Part shown: piece by piece, positions 1-10,755 of the stretch
Layout of the letters: every line of letters begins with the position of its first letter
Position numbering within the stretch: the stretch's first letter is position 1
Assembly: GCA_022457155.1 (NCBI GenBank)
Contig: JAJGOT010000309.1
Span: 186,001 to 250,000, forward strand
Reading direction: 5' to 3'
Length of the DNA stretch: 64,000 nucleotides
From: Cladopsammia gracilis
Lineage: Eukaryota > Cnidaria > Anthozoa > Scleractinia > Dendrophylliidae
The notes under the pieces: model-generated
The model's database searches: none
Told to the model about the DNA's origin: nothing
What the model saw: the letters and a program-made list of their open reading frames with translations, nothing else
Position numbers and translations under genes: made by a program

Positions 1-125
1 CACCCTTTTTTTAAGAGCATTCATTTAATTTTCAGCACACGCCGTCTTCAGTAGCTGTTCGTTTATCCCTGAGACTTAAACAACAAGTTTACATTTTGAT
101 AGCGTGTTTTTATAACATGCTGATG
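1..125 (-). repeat. Dispersed repeat D, truncated copy
   Basis: Read on the minus strand this carries the core GGATAAACGAACAGCTACTG followed by a purine-rich tail. The same core recurs at about 29760-30010 and 40838-41050 (plus) and 42805-42930 (minus). It is non-coding and cut by the window edge. Family unknown. Confidence 0.6.
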
Positions 126-160
126 ATCTTACCAAAACTTTTTTTACAAGTTAGCCAATT

Positions 161-367
161 CAATAGGCCATTTCCGAGTTGTCTTTAGCCTCTCTATCAA
201 AGCGAGGCTAGGTGCGAAACCTTTCATATGAAAATGAGTTTTCATTCATATGTAAATAAGTTTTGTTTGCATGTGAATGAAAACTCATTTTCATATGAAA
301 GGTTTAGCACCTAGCCTCGCTTTGATAGAGAGGCTAAAGATAAAGACAACTCGGAAATGGCCTATTG
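161..367. mobile_element. Foldback MITE, about 207 bp
   Basis: Nearly the whole element is one inverted repeat: CAATAGGCCATTTCCGAGTT at the left is mirrored at the right, with arms close to 90 bp around a short AT-rich loop. No coding capacity. A second copy at 42961-43161 lies at the matching place in another duplicated unit, so this insertion predates that duplication. Confidence 0.8.
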
Positions 368-429
368 ACTGGACGCGTCCTCGCAAAGTTGATAGATAAA
401 TGTTTAATATTCACTTTATTGCTTCTCAC

Positions 430-1527
430 ATATCCTCAGTCACAGAAATTATTATAAGAAATAGCCGGTGATATCGTGGAAACTTGTAAAAAAGTTTTTC
501 GGATGCTCACGGTTTACTCGAATATTTGGTGACATTTCAGATATCATTATACAGCGTTCTCATATTAAAAGTCGGTCGCCGGATCAGTAATAAAAGTCAA
601 TACATCGAAATGAAAATCAAAGTGCCATTTTGGGCTATCTGGTGTGACTTTCACACTTCATACAATGTTGTGGCGTTTGTTAAAGTGATGTGTTTGAAAT
701 CGCAAGTGGGTATTGTGAGTCAGTGTAAGTTTGTCGGAGTTGGATTTCTTTGTTAGCATATTTTTGCATGTAATTGCTCGTATAATGATTTTGAAGGAGA
801 ACTCATGCAAGCAGTGGAAAACAAGGAAACATTAAAACGACTGTACGTTGTAGGTGGTTTAAAGGGGAAATCTAGTGAGATTTAATATAAATATTTCGAT
901 CCTTTTCAAAGACATACTGTAACACGCTAGTGAAAACTGTAATTGAAAGCTCTTGGGCAAATAGAAACTGATACAAAATAATTAAACTATTAAACTGAAA
1001 TGGTGATTTCAAGATTGGTTCCTCTTCCAAATACCTTATTCCAAGAGATAACTTTGAAATCAGCTAATACTGTACACACTTAATTCATAAGCGTAACTTT
1101 AGGTGTGATATGCAGGCAATTTCGTATGCACTTATCGCGATGTTTATAGATAATTAAAATTGAAACACTGAGGTACGGTTGAATAATTTTGGCCATTAAA
1201 GTATAAATATCTTAAATCAAATGTGACTTGAGATTAACAAAATACAGTTGGATATATGGGTTACTGACTAAGCGTGAGATCAAGATGGCTAGATTTTGGC
1301 CAAGTTGTTTTCCCTTCTCAGTTACGTGAGCTAAATAGTGTGCTCGCAGAAAAACTAACATGTTAATTTAAGTGCGGTCATTTTGTTGTTTTTGTGAAAA
1401 GGCATCTTGCGGTTAAATCACGGGCAATCCAAAGTGACAGGCCCATCTTGCCTGCTCGAAGGCAATCAGAACACAGGATTCACTTCATTCTGCTCTTTCG
1501 CCTAGCATGTGATAAACCCTCTCACTC
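430..1527. repeat. Duplicated block P, unit 1, distal part
   Basis: This non-coding stretch is paralogous to about 25100-25640, 43200-44300 and 61800-62800. Landmarks such as GTGCCATTTTGGGCTATCTG recur in all four, with small indels. A 76-codon frame at 526-756 is only partly kept in the 43336 copy and is broken in the other units, so I do not call a gene. The block lies downstream of the receptor genes, which are transcribed leftwards. Confidence 0.75.
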
Positions 1528-2651
1528 TCTGGAAGAACGCAAGTAACAACGATTAATGGGTGTCAATCTCAAGTTATTGGTGTTCCTCAGGGGTCGGTGC
1601 TAGGCCCCACCCTGTTTTCCATCTTCTGTAATGACCTGCCCAATATTACTGAGGGATTAGATGGTGACCCACAGCTTCACATGTACGCAGACAATACCAC
1701 CGTTTATGTCTCGGCTCCGACTTATGATCTGGTGGCTTCCAAGTTGAATGATGTCCTAGCGAGGTTGTATACATGGTGTTGCGAGAATTATCTCACTCCA
1801 CATCCTACTAAGACGGAATATATGTTGTTCAGTGGACGCGGGCAACTGACTGGGCCAAAACAAGCTATTGGGATGGGTGACTGTGTTATTGAAGAGGTTG
1901 TTTCTTCTAGATGCCTAGGTGTCCAGATAGACAATGCTCTTAAATGGGATCATCATGTATCGGATCTGGCGAAGTCGTTTAGGCAGAAGTTGAACTTACT
2001 GAAATCCTTGTATTTTCTGCCTAGACAGGCCAGAATTGATTTCTATTTTAGGGTTGTTTTGACCTCCGTCACGTATGGTATGTTAGTCTGGGGCTCTTGT
2101 GGTCAAGTGCTTTTCTCAAGCTTAGAATCTATACATGTCAGAGCGGCAAGAATAATATTTAACTTGGATTGATGTATGCCAAGCAAAGAAGCTCTTGCCA
2201 CAGTAAAATGGAATACCTTAGAGACTATGTATGAGAAACGATTATTAATTTTTTCGTATCAAGCTTATTATCACCTTTTACCATGTCCTATGAACTGTCT
2301 TTTTGAAAAGTATGTAAGTAGTTACGACCTTAGGAGGAAAATGACCTTTAAGTTACCCAGACCTAAGACCCATATGGTCAAGAAATCATGCTCATATAAG
2401 TCAATTATTCGGTGGAATGCTCTGGAAAATCAGATGAGATCAATTCAAGATGTTGATGCTTTTAAAAAGTCACTTAAGTGTATTTTTAAGCCACATATAT
2501 TATAATGATGTGTTTTGAAATTTTATTGTTATGAATACGTAGAATTCTTATATTGTCTTATTAACTGTAATTAGTTAGGAAATTTTAGTTTTATTGTTTG
2601 TGCACGACCACATCAGCTTTTGCTGCATTTTTATCGTGTTTAAATAAATGC

Positions 2652-2700
<49 letters not shown>
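1528..2700 (+). pseudogene. 5'-truncated LINE, reverse transcriptase C-terminal half, dead copy
   Basis: The frame opens inside a reverse transcriptase: 1530-1600 encodes LSGRTQ, then GVPQGSVLGP (RT motif), followed by the palm and the C-terminal thumb-like region to 2505. The catalytic box reads MYADN instead of YADD, so one catalytic Asp is lost. A TGA at 2170-2172 interrupts the frame; reading continues in the same frame to TAA at 2503-2505. The 3' end is (TTA)n at 2653-2700. Endonuclease and ORF1 are absent. The family is non-LTR, probably Jockey/CR1-like; the clade is uncertain. Three paralogous units lack this insertion and show that about 10 bp of target was lost. Confidence 0.9.
2653..2700. 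repeat. (TTA)n tail of the LINE
   Basis: About 16 TTA units directly follow the LINE 3' end and directly precede block P sequence. It is the usual simple-repeat 3' terminus of such elements. The Asn-rich minus-strand frame here is an artefact of the repeat. Confidence 0.9.
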
Positions 2701-2701
<1 letters not shown>

Positions 2702-4799
2702 GTTACCAGAGGACTGTTCAAAGGCTGTACAACTACTCTTTGCAAGCAAAAGTTTAATCTCAATTTACATTTCTCTTTACTACAGTCTTCTAGCCTTTAT
2801 GAAGTTACAACTTTCGTCTTCTAGTTTTCATCTTCTTAGCTTTCTTCTAACTTGCTGTAGTTTACAATGCTCTTTTTATTTGCTTCTTTAGGGTTAATTG
2901 TGTATACATAATTTGTGACTACTTTGAAAGATTGTGATACATTGTTCGTTTGATAAGCATATCATTACAGCAATTGCTAAATGTTCTTTGCAAAACTTTT
3001 CTTATATGGCAAGAGTTACCAATCATAAATGAACATAATCATACTAAATTTAGAACTATAACTTACAACTTGGCGAAGTAATATTTAAGTCACCATATCT
3101 TTTCATAACTAAAAATCACAGTTGATAGTTTCGTTTGTACTGTAGTAAACAAAAGGGAACATCCATTATTCTATATTTTTTTTTTACTTAATTGCGGGAA
3201 AAGAACTAAATATGAAGATAGGTAGGGAAGACAGAGTTTCCTTTGCTTAATTTATAAAACTCCAAAAGCCTTTTCTAAAAGCTAATGTAACCATTGTCAA
3301 GCTTGGATATTGGCTGTCCCGTCCTCTAACTATTAATTAGTAAGGTTTTATTTTGAAGTCACGTGAAATAAAGCATTTTCAGTTCAACGGTTTTCAACTG
3401 CTAGAAATTCGGTAAGACTGCAAGGTATAAAGTAAAAGAGATTTTTAACGTAAGAATGGGTATTGCCCTTCCCTTGGTTTTTTAAGAGTTATTTACGCCA
3501 AATTCCTAATTACCTATATAAAATCTTGGTCTCATTACTTAGGGAAGTCCCATGTCATTGCATATCTGTAATTAGGTTCAAAACGAAACTCTAGAATACT
3601 ACTAGAAACTTGAAAGAACTCTAGATTTGAAACATACTTCATATTTTGTAGTTTTAACTCGCTAAAAAGGTACAACTCTTTACTGACATAAATCCAGTCA
3701 AGTTTCCATGACAATCACATTCTTTTTCTCATATGTTTTTCTGCATTTAATCTTATATTCGATCACTTTAGGTAAATACTTTTAGTTTTATTAACTTAAA
3801 AAAGGGGTGTTTTGTCACTCGGTAATTAAAAAATGTCATTTCCTACGTTCCTACTACGTTCATTTAATTTTGAGCCAATTTCGTGCATTAGTCTTGTTAC
3901 ATACCCAAAATGATGGGGTGGTCTATTTTCTAGGGCTTTTGTCACTTACAAACTGAAATTTTGATTGTGCAAATTTATTCATTCAAACATTTGTTCCTTT
4001 ATTCGTTTAATGAAATGAAAATTAGGTGACGTGACCGGTCAGGGGTAAATTGAGAAGGAACACTTCTGCGCTTGGTAACGTTGAAATAATTGGAAAGAAA
4101 AGTTGCCCTTTTGACTTGTCTTGTACCAGAAGAGTTTCTAAAATTTTGTTAGAAAATAATTCCGATTTAGTTCTAGCCATATCGAGTCAATTGAGGTAAT
4201 TTGCAATTACATTCCTGCATGCCACGACGTGAAAGAGCCCAAACTGAAAGCCAAAATGCAACCATGGACAGCTGTTTCGACCTGGTGGTCAGCACGTTGT
4301 AGCAGCAATCTGAATATAACAACCAGCACGAACGCCAATTGCCTATAAAGTGTATTGATAAATCTGGCAACATTAAACTGACGAATTTTCGATTTCAACT
4401 GTCTAACTGGCAACGTTCTCCACGAAGCAAAGTAATTTACTTATGAGGCCTTTATACCAAGCAAAATCTTTGGGATCCGATTGTTGTGATGCCTTCTCCT
4501 TACAATAAACCGGGTTTTAGACCCCAGTCCTGAACCGTAAACCGTATACATACTTACAAACGATAGAAAGTTATAGAACCGATTATACGTTGGTCACATG
4601 ATTTTACACTTTTTTCCTTGATTATAGTAGGCCCAACCCGCTAACGGTACCCGTATTTATTTCAAGGTCATTCACATTGTCGACTGCAATTTTCTGACCG
4701 CTGATATCGTGCTAAATGGGCATTAAATTTTATGGAAAAAAAGAAGTAAAATAAAGAAAAAAAAAAGAAAAATCCTAGGGGGTGTTCGTTTCCAGCGCA
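2701..4799. repeat. Duplicated block P, unit 1, receptor-proximal part
   Basis: Non-coding, paralogous to about 26200-28960, 44310-46244 and 62830-64000. It holds a single copy (about 2800-2870) of the 63-bp motif that is tandemly repeated in the other units. The overlapping minus frames at 4173-4413 have no family resemblance and are not called. It ends against the stop codon of receptor copy 1, so it probably includes that gene's 3' UTR. Confidence 0.75.
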
Positions 4800-5171
4800 T
4801 CACCCTACGGAAGTATTTCCTGCTTTGTTGCTCGACTGAGTGCCAATGTTGTTCACCATCTCGATGTCTGGCATGTCTTGTGGTTCACTCGCCGGTGCAG
4901 TCCTTGTTGCAAAGGTAGTTGAATTGCAGCATATAATTCTCTTCATCTTCTCCCTGAATCGTTGGTTTATCAGGGCGTATGCATAAGGATTGACAGCGGA
5001 GTTGAACATGATCACTGTATGGGCAATAGGGGTGACATAAGGACCAAGTTTGATGGAGCCAACTTCTTTGTTTAATATGTGGAGTATTGCGTCTGTTCCA
5101 TAAGATATTACATAAATGGCAGTGATGGTCACAACCATCAAGGTAACTCTCTTCCGCACTTTCAACACACC
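4800..5171 (-). CDS. Class A GPCR copy 1, last exon (TM6-TM7 and C-tail)
   Basis: This exon of 123 codons plus TGA encodes TM6, TM7 and the cytoplasmic tail of a rhodopsin-family receptor, a plasma-membrane G-protein-coupled protein probably sensing a peptide (inferred from overall resemblance). It starts after the acceptor TACACAG (phase 0). The basic RKRV stretch (residues 6-9) precedes TM6. NPYAY at residues 61-65 is the TM7 NPxxY motif, followed by INQRFREKMKR and a CC pair that could be palmitoylated. At residue 24 it has Tyr (ISYGTD) where copies 2 and 3 have Trp, the usual TM6 switch residue. The tail is polar and ends at 4800. Ligand unknown. Confidence 0.85.
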   Translation of the reverse strand, partial: GVLKVRKRVTLMVVTITAIYVISYGTDAILHILNKEVGSIKLGPYVTPIAHTVIMFNSAVNPYAYALINQRFREKMKRIICCNSTTFATRTAPASEPQDMPDIEMVNNIGTQSSNKAGNTSVG

Positions 5172-5422
5172 CTGTGTACATAAAAATGGTAATGCAATGT
5201 TTGTTAAGTAATGATCCGCATAAGAAGGATAGTGCAGTAATACAGTATTTTAAAATACTTAGTAAACAGAGTATTTCATTTTAGCCGTTAATTGTAAATA
5301 TTGCATAGAATTGTATTTTATAATGATATTGAATATTTTTATTGTAGATTTTGTTATTTGGTATTTTTCTCTCGGAGAAATTAGCTACTAAAAGCTACTC
5401 TTAAATTCGAGAAAAAGTAAAG

Positions 5423-5459
5423 TTTATGTATGTATGTATGTATGTATGTATGTATGTAG
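5423..5459. repeat. (TGTA)n microsatellite
   Basis: About nine ATGT units lie in the second intron of receptor copy 1. The other copies lack it. Confidence 0.9.
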
Positions 5460-6125
5460 TGCTGAACGCGATGCACGATGGAGTCAACTTTTTTCATTGT
5501 TACAACTAGTGATCTCATTGGCCTAGACTCAAAAACTGCTAAAAGGTTAAGGTTCAAGGTGCATTAAGTCTAATTTTTTTTAAGGTTTCAAGTATTTTGA
5601 GACCTAATCGTTCAACATTAAATATTTAAAAGACATTGTATTTGGGGAACGTCATCAAAGAAGCAAGATTACTAGCTTTTGTCTTCTGCTAGCTATTCTG
5701 ACTGGTTAAGCACGAACATTTCCTAAAATTTATTTGACGCAAATGGATTTTCTTTTTTTTTATAATGGAATATAATTATGAACCATCAGCCCCTCCTCTA
5801 TCCTTGAAATCAAAGATATTCTATGTGGGAAAGAGCCAATGCCGGAGAACAATGAAGTTTACTATAGTTCTTATGTGAAGCATTACTTAAATAGCGCACT
5901 TGAATTATCACGCCGCTCGATTGGGTTATGAGTGATAAGATGATTTTAGTGTTTTAAGGTGTTTACATCTACCCATCAAATAATTTACAATTTTAAATAT
6001 GGAAAAAAAATAACCTTTCAACAGTTAACAGGAAAGATATATAATATGTTCATGTCGGGCACACATTCAAACAAAGACTCACACACGCAAAACTAGAACT
6101 TAACAGTGTTAAGCTAACTACAAGT

Positions 6126-6412
6126 ATTAGGCGGTGACGTTAAGCCGTTGGCCTTGTCTCCTGCATTTGTCAGTTGTTGTTCCTGAAGGGGACGTTAAAG
6201 ATCCCACAGCACTCTTCGCAAAGAGTAGGGGGCTTAGTCCCCGGTGTCTGTGGTCTGCTTTGTTTAAGTTATGGGGGCATCTGTGTCACATACTACATTA
6301 ATTGCAAACTGCATTGGCAGTCTGGCAAAGTCCCCCGAACAGTGTTGTAAAGCGCATTTGAGTATATACACATAGAAAGTGCGCTATATAAATGTCAAAT
6401 ATATAAATATAT
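6126..6412 (+). mobile_element. Interspersed repeat ending GCGCTATATAAATGTC, SINE-like
   Basis: This GC-richer island includes GACGTTAAAGATCCCACAGC and ends in GCGCTATATAAATGTC plus an AT-rich tail, an ending I associate with invertebrate SINE/LINE 3' termini. No clear tRNA boxes are visible. The other receptor copies lack it. Class assignment is inference. Confidence 0.5.
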
Positions 6413-6988
6413 AAGTAGGCTAATATAATAAATAATTGGTAAGAATAAAAAATCATTATTTCATGTATTGCCAAACAGCATTTTTATCCAAGAGGAGCGA
6501 TTCCATATTGATAGGCCTTGAAATCTGATATTAAATATTTCATAATTTGTTCTTGTTTTTGGAGAAAAGAAGACAAGAAGACAGTTTGTTTAAAATTGAA
6601 GGGAAGGTTCCAGACAAATCATCGATTAAAAGAGTGCGTTCCTTTGCTCTATATCCGGTTGGTTACAAAAGGCAATCAAAACCCAAGCTTTGTCCTCTGT
6701 GTCGCATCAGTCTGCCATGATTTCGATTGGAAAAACTATTAACTACAAAACCTGAAATTTAGGCGATACTTGAAACAACAATGGTTTTGACAATACATTT
6801 CGGTTGGTTTCTACGTTATTTTGATATACATGATTGGTGGTTTGGTAAAAGAAGTGAATAGAATGTGGTATGGATTTCGTCTGTTGTTTGAAATTCACGC
6901 GTTCATAAAAAAAGCCTGAAAATAAAGCCGCCTCTCACCGCTCCCGGCAGCTAGAGGCATGCGCGGCCAAAACTGAGGATTTTCATAC

Positions 6989-7234
6989 CTGTTGTTGATG
7001 GGTGAGTACAATATCATCATTACGCTTGAACCACAAGGTATATATGACCCTGGAGTATACCACAACCAGCAGCGTAGAAGCAAAGAAAGTGTAGACGTAA
7101 TACACAAAGTAAACAACCTTCCTCGTCCACTTCTCAGAATAATGGCAGGAGTTGCTTTTCTTCACGAAATTGATATCCAGGAATCCCGTGAATTGGACAA
7201 TAAGTCCGACTATCCAAGAACCAGGAATAATTAC
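6989..7234 (-). CDS. Class A GPCR copy 1, TM4-TM5 exon
   Basis: An 82-codon phase-0 exon between acceptor TTTTTAG and donor GTATGA. It begins with VIIPGSW (TM4, with its conserved Trp at residue 7). Cys30 lies in extracellular loop 2, the expected partner of the TM3 Cys. TM5 spans about residues 40-62 (VYYVYTFFASTLLVVVYSRV). The third intracellular loop starts with WFKRNDD and runs to THQQQ at the exon end. It is open, with no stop or frameshift. The opposite-strand frame at 6992-7297 is a shadow. Confidence 0.87.
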
Positions 7235-8183
7235 CTAAAAAAATGTGTAATCCTCATGAAAGAGAGTCAAACATACTTGATCCTAATCAAACTCTGACGC
7301 TAAATCCTCAGTTAGTTGAGCCTGTATGAGTTTAAAGTGTGATTCGGGTGTGCGTGTATGTCTCTGTGTGTATGCTAGAGAGAGTAAGACAGTTGAAAGC
7401 GCCACATAATGTACAGTAGAGTTGTCCTAATAAACAAAATATTTCACAACTTGCCTGAGCTATTTCACAGTTTCGGGTTGTACTTGATTTTACTAAAAAC
7501 GTTGTCAAGCTTAAAGTGGGATGTGTGTGTCAGTTTAAGAAAGACTAACAAAGTTGAAAGCGCCCCAGTTTGCACAATTGAGTTGTCGAAACATACAAAT
7601 ATTTCACACCTGGCCTAAACTATTTCACAGTTTCGGTTTGTTGTTTTTACTAAAAGCATTGTCTCGTTTTCGTCTGCTCAGCTGTCAGGTACGTCGCACA
7701 CCAGTTGCGCTAGTGTCTAAGTTGGTATAATCCTTTCTTCTTGAAACGTAACGTTGTACGACAACTGGTCTAGTAATTTGTCGGTTTCCTGTAGATTGTT
7801 GTCTGTATTTTGTAGTCGTTACGGCTTACTAAAGTAGTCTAGAGGAAGTAATTTTACCATTCTCTTTGTCCAACCTAACTGAAACTGTAGTTCAGTTTTA
7901 GTTCTTAAGGCGGTTTACAAAAGCAGTCGAATGCGTCTTTGTGGACAAGCGGTAAATTCCATTTAGACTCATAGTCGTTGCATTTAATTCCAATTTAATT
8001 AACTCGGCGATTGCTCGACATTAAATTTGGCCACTTCTAGCAATTGAAACTTCAAAAATATCAAAGAATAGTCTTGGTGTATTTGTTGGAAGACAAGGTT
8101 ACTAAATGGCAATTTTACAAACAAATATACCGATCATATTATATATTTTAGAGACTGCTTATTTTAATACCAAAGTAACAGAT
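7235..8183 (-). other. Receptor copy 1, intron between TM2-3 and TM4-5 exons, with internal duplication
   Basis: The 949-bp intron contains two diverged direct copies (about 7330-7490 and 7500-7670) of a stretch with AGTTGAAAGCGCC and CTATTTCACAGTTTCGG. The same pair occurs in copy 3 (about 49400-49720), and in copy 2 the pair is separated by more than 6 kb of inserted DNA. On the minus strand the 5' boundary reads AAG then AT, not GT (see the exon-2 entry). Confidence 0.75.
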
Positions 8184-8454
8184 CTTCAGCTTGCGCATAG
8201 TCAGTTTTCCTTTGTTTCCATAGGGATGTGCCACGGCAAAGTATCGTTCAATGGCGATGGCAATCAGAGTAACGACGGAAGCATCCGCTCCAACCCACGC
8301 TACGTTTCCTCCTGTTAGCAGTGCACACAATACTCTTCCAGTCACCCCCTCTGGGTGGCTAACATTGTGGCTCAAAATAATCGGCGGTATCATAAATGTT
8401 GAGTAAATGATGTCCGCTACTGCCAGGTTCACAAGGAGATAATTTATGGGAATT
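8184..8454 (-). CDS. Class A GPCR copy 1, TM2-TM3 exon; splice donor lost
   Basis: A 271-bp exon (one base plus 90 codons) following the acceptor TTCGCAG. It encodes IPINYLL, the TM2 motif LAVAD (residues 10-14), Cys43 at the top of TM3, and ERY (69-71), the DRY-type G-protein switch, then intracellular loop 2 to MRKLK. In copies 2 and 3 the exon ends AAG followed by GTCTGT; here the two intron bases are AT, so the normal donor is destroyed. Read-through would add about 11 residues and a stop. The codon completed by the first exon base implies an upstream coding exon (TM1), which I could not find. The reading frame itself is intact. Confidence 0.85.
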
Positions 8455-9560
8455 CTGCGAATAAATTAAACAGAAACGTATTATTTATGAAAATATAATC
8501 CATTCTGTATAAATGTACCTAACACACTAGCAAAGCAAAATGATTATCTTTATATCTAATTATTGATCTTATATTCACCACACGTTGCATTTGCGACATC
8601 AGAGACTTTAAAATTGAGGATTTCCCCTTAAACCGCGAACCACCAACGTCGGCCAGCAGTTTACAGTTCGGAGTTCACCGTATGAACATAATCTGGGCTT
8701 AAGATTGAGGGTTACTTTTTACCTATGCCTTTTACCGGAGCCATCTAGGAATCAAAGTATACATTCAGGCATATACATTCATGCATTCACATATCATCAA
8801 AAACTGGCTTTTGTTTTACTTTACTTATCGTGGTTTCACCACAAAGTAATCCGACTGATAAAACAGTTCCAACAACAAATAGCCGGCTGCCATGTTTGTT
8901 TTCATTTGTTCGTTCACTTCTATTTTAGCTGAGAAATCGTCTTCAAAATTACGTTTCTATGAAAAAGAATTCGATAATTAATAAGCGAAAGAGTTCTAAA
9001 ACGTAGTAGAGCGTGGTCGACGTACAAACGTGAACCTCAAACCGCAAACCTGTCGACGGCAAGGCGCTGGTCACGGAAAATGCCGAAAAACCTCGATCTT
9101 AAAGTCTCTAAATACAAGCTCGCCTGCAAACTGGACACCACTGAATGGCAGACATTATTTTTACATTCTACAAAAGTCGTCGTCGCTGACTTTAATTTTT
9201 CCTTCAGTTTTCATCGCGAAAGTTGCTTGTAAGTTTATTTGCTTGAAATGTTTTTCCAAGTTGTTTTTCAACTCACATTGAAATAAAATAAGTTTTATCA
9301 CACCACATTCTGATGCTTATTACTTTAGCCGATTTGATCCTTCCCTGCTGCCTCCATTGTTATTACATCGCAAGGTGACATCCCAGTTCAGGGATACCCT
9401 GGTTAAAACACATTGTCTAGGGAAACAGCACGATAGGATCGAGAAACCAGGGCTCCAACTACCGAACGTCAGCCGCACCTTCGCAATCCTGACTAGGTAC
9501 AGCTACTTAGATATAGATAGGCTGAGCCTCACAGCGTCGCACCCTGAACAAACTTAACTA
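8455..9560. repeat. Duplicated block Q, unit 1, proximal part
   Basis: Paralogous to 38450-39000 and 51786-52420 and upstream of the receptors on the minus strand. It should hold the first exon and promoter, but I see no TM1-like frame. About 8590-8990 is a unit-1 extra piece of unknown origin. The stretch 9340-9520 is a conserved GC-richer segment that, on the minus strand, has a B-box-like GTTCGAGCCCTGG in copy 2 and may be an old tRNA-SINE relic. Confidence 0.6.
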
Positions 9561-9818
9561 AGGTGAAACTTAACTAAGGTGAAAGGTCGGAAGCACAAGA
9601 ATTAAGATTGACGACCGGGCTTTTTTCAATTTTAGCAATTCACAAAAACAGTTTTACGCGACCGTCTGCACAGTACATTTAGGCCGTACAAAAGTTAAAA
9701 AAAACTTTTTCGTCGTCTAGAATAACTAGTACGACTACTTTCCGAGTAAATACAGTTGTTGCTTGTCAAAAATTGCCCAAGAAACTGATTTGGAAATCAA
9801 AATTGCAAAAATGCTTAA

Positions 9819-10586
9819 CCCTATTCACACTGGGGGGGGGGGGGGGGGGGCTTTTCGAACCCCCCTCCAGTAAAATTGTGATAACTCTTACTCTTTTATT
9901 TTAAGATCTTGTTCTTTGACTTATAGTGCACTTTCTTGTTAGAATAGTTTTTTTGTGACTAGTTCTTGAAAGACATCAAAACATTTTTAACATCAAATAT
10001 TTGGGGGGAGGGGGAGGGCAAATTTTTGCTCTCTTTTACTTATAAGGAAAAATGTTGTACTATTTATTAAATAACGCTTCTAAGTTCATTGTTTGAGTAA
10101 TAGACATTAGTTTGATACGTGTTTTATACATTCTGATCCTTTTCTCTTTTAGATATTTTTTAAATTTTAATTTAAACGAAAAAAAAGGAAATCTAAGATG
10201 GCGGATCCAAGATGGCGGACGATAATTTCAAAATTATAGTTTTATCGCCTTTTTTTGCTTTTTATCGCTTTACAACTGTGTCCTTGTTTGTATTTATTAT
10301 GTTTTAATATTAAAGAGATGATTTTACAGTTATATTTGATATTTTAAATATCTGGATGGAAAAATATCAAAGAAACGTCGGAAAAACAAAAATGACGTCA
10401 TTGTGACGTCATAATTTGGTGTGGCAAGTCAAAACTGGGTGTGAGGTTTCCTTGTATGGAGATGAACATTGTGTGAAAATTTCATGGTCCTAGCCTTACT
10501 GGTTCCAGAGATATGAAGGGGGGTCCGAGGAGCCCCCCCCCCCCCCCCCCGTCACAGATTGCCTAAAAAGCCCAGTCTGAATAGGG
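9819..10586. mobile_element. piggyBac-like non-autonomous element 1 (768 bp)
   Basis: The ends read CCCTATTCACACTGGG at the left and CCCAGTCTGAATAGGG at the right, forming terminal inverted repeats, and each end is flanked by TTAA (9815-9818 and 10587-10590). CCC ends and TTAA target duplication are hallmarks of piggyBac elements. No transposase frame. A run of 19 G (9832-9850) and a run of 18 C (10533-10550) sit just inside the ends. The interior has two AAGATGGCGG motifs (about 10196-10220) and paired TGACGTCA palindromes (about 10393-10412). Unit 1 only. Confidence 0.85.
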
Positions 10587-10755
10587 TTAAACATATTTGC
10601 ATAAGGCGACGCGAGTGAAGATACAACTACAAAATCTAAGTATTGTTTTCTTTACATGAAATCGCTTTTCAATCTATGTAATGAATGACCAAACACATCA
10701 AAATGGACAACACAATCTTTATTTCGAAAAATTTTATTCAAATCCCCATTAGCTT

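Larger units (their letters stand above)
5172..6988 (-). other. Receptor copy 1, intron between the TM4-5 and TM6-7 exons
   Basis: An intron of 1817 bp with donor GTATGA and acceptor ACACAG on the minus strand. Apart from the TGTA microsatellite and the interspersed repeat at 6126-6412 it is AT-rich and shows nothing else. The corresponding introns of copies 2 and 3 are 1118 and 2459 bp. Confidence 0.8.

Noticed and set aside
526..756. 76-codon frame in block P, partly matched at 43336-43548
   Set aside because: Broken by indels in units 2 and 4, with no family resemblance.
2575..2763. Asn-rich minus-strand frame
   Set aside because: Translation of the (TTA)n tail.
6992..7297. Plus-strand frame opposite the TM4-5 exon (also 49070-49438)
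   Set aside because: Antisense shadow of a conserved exon.
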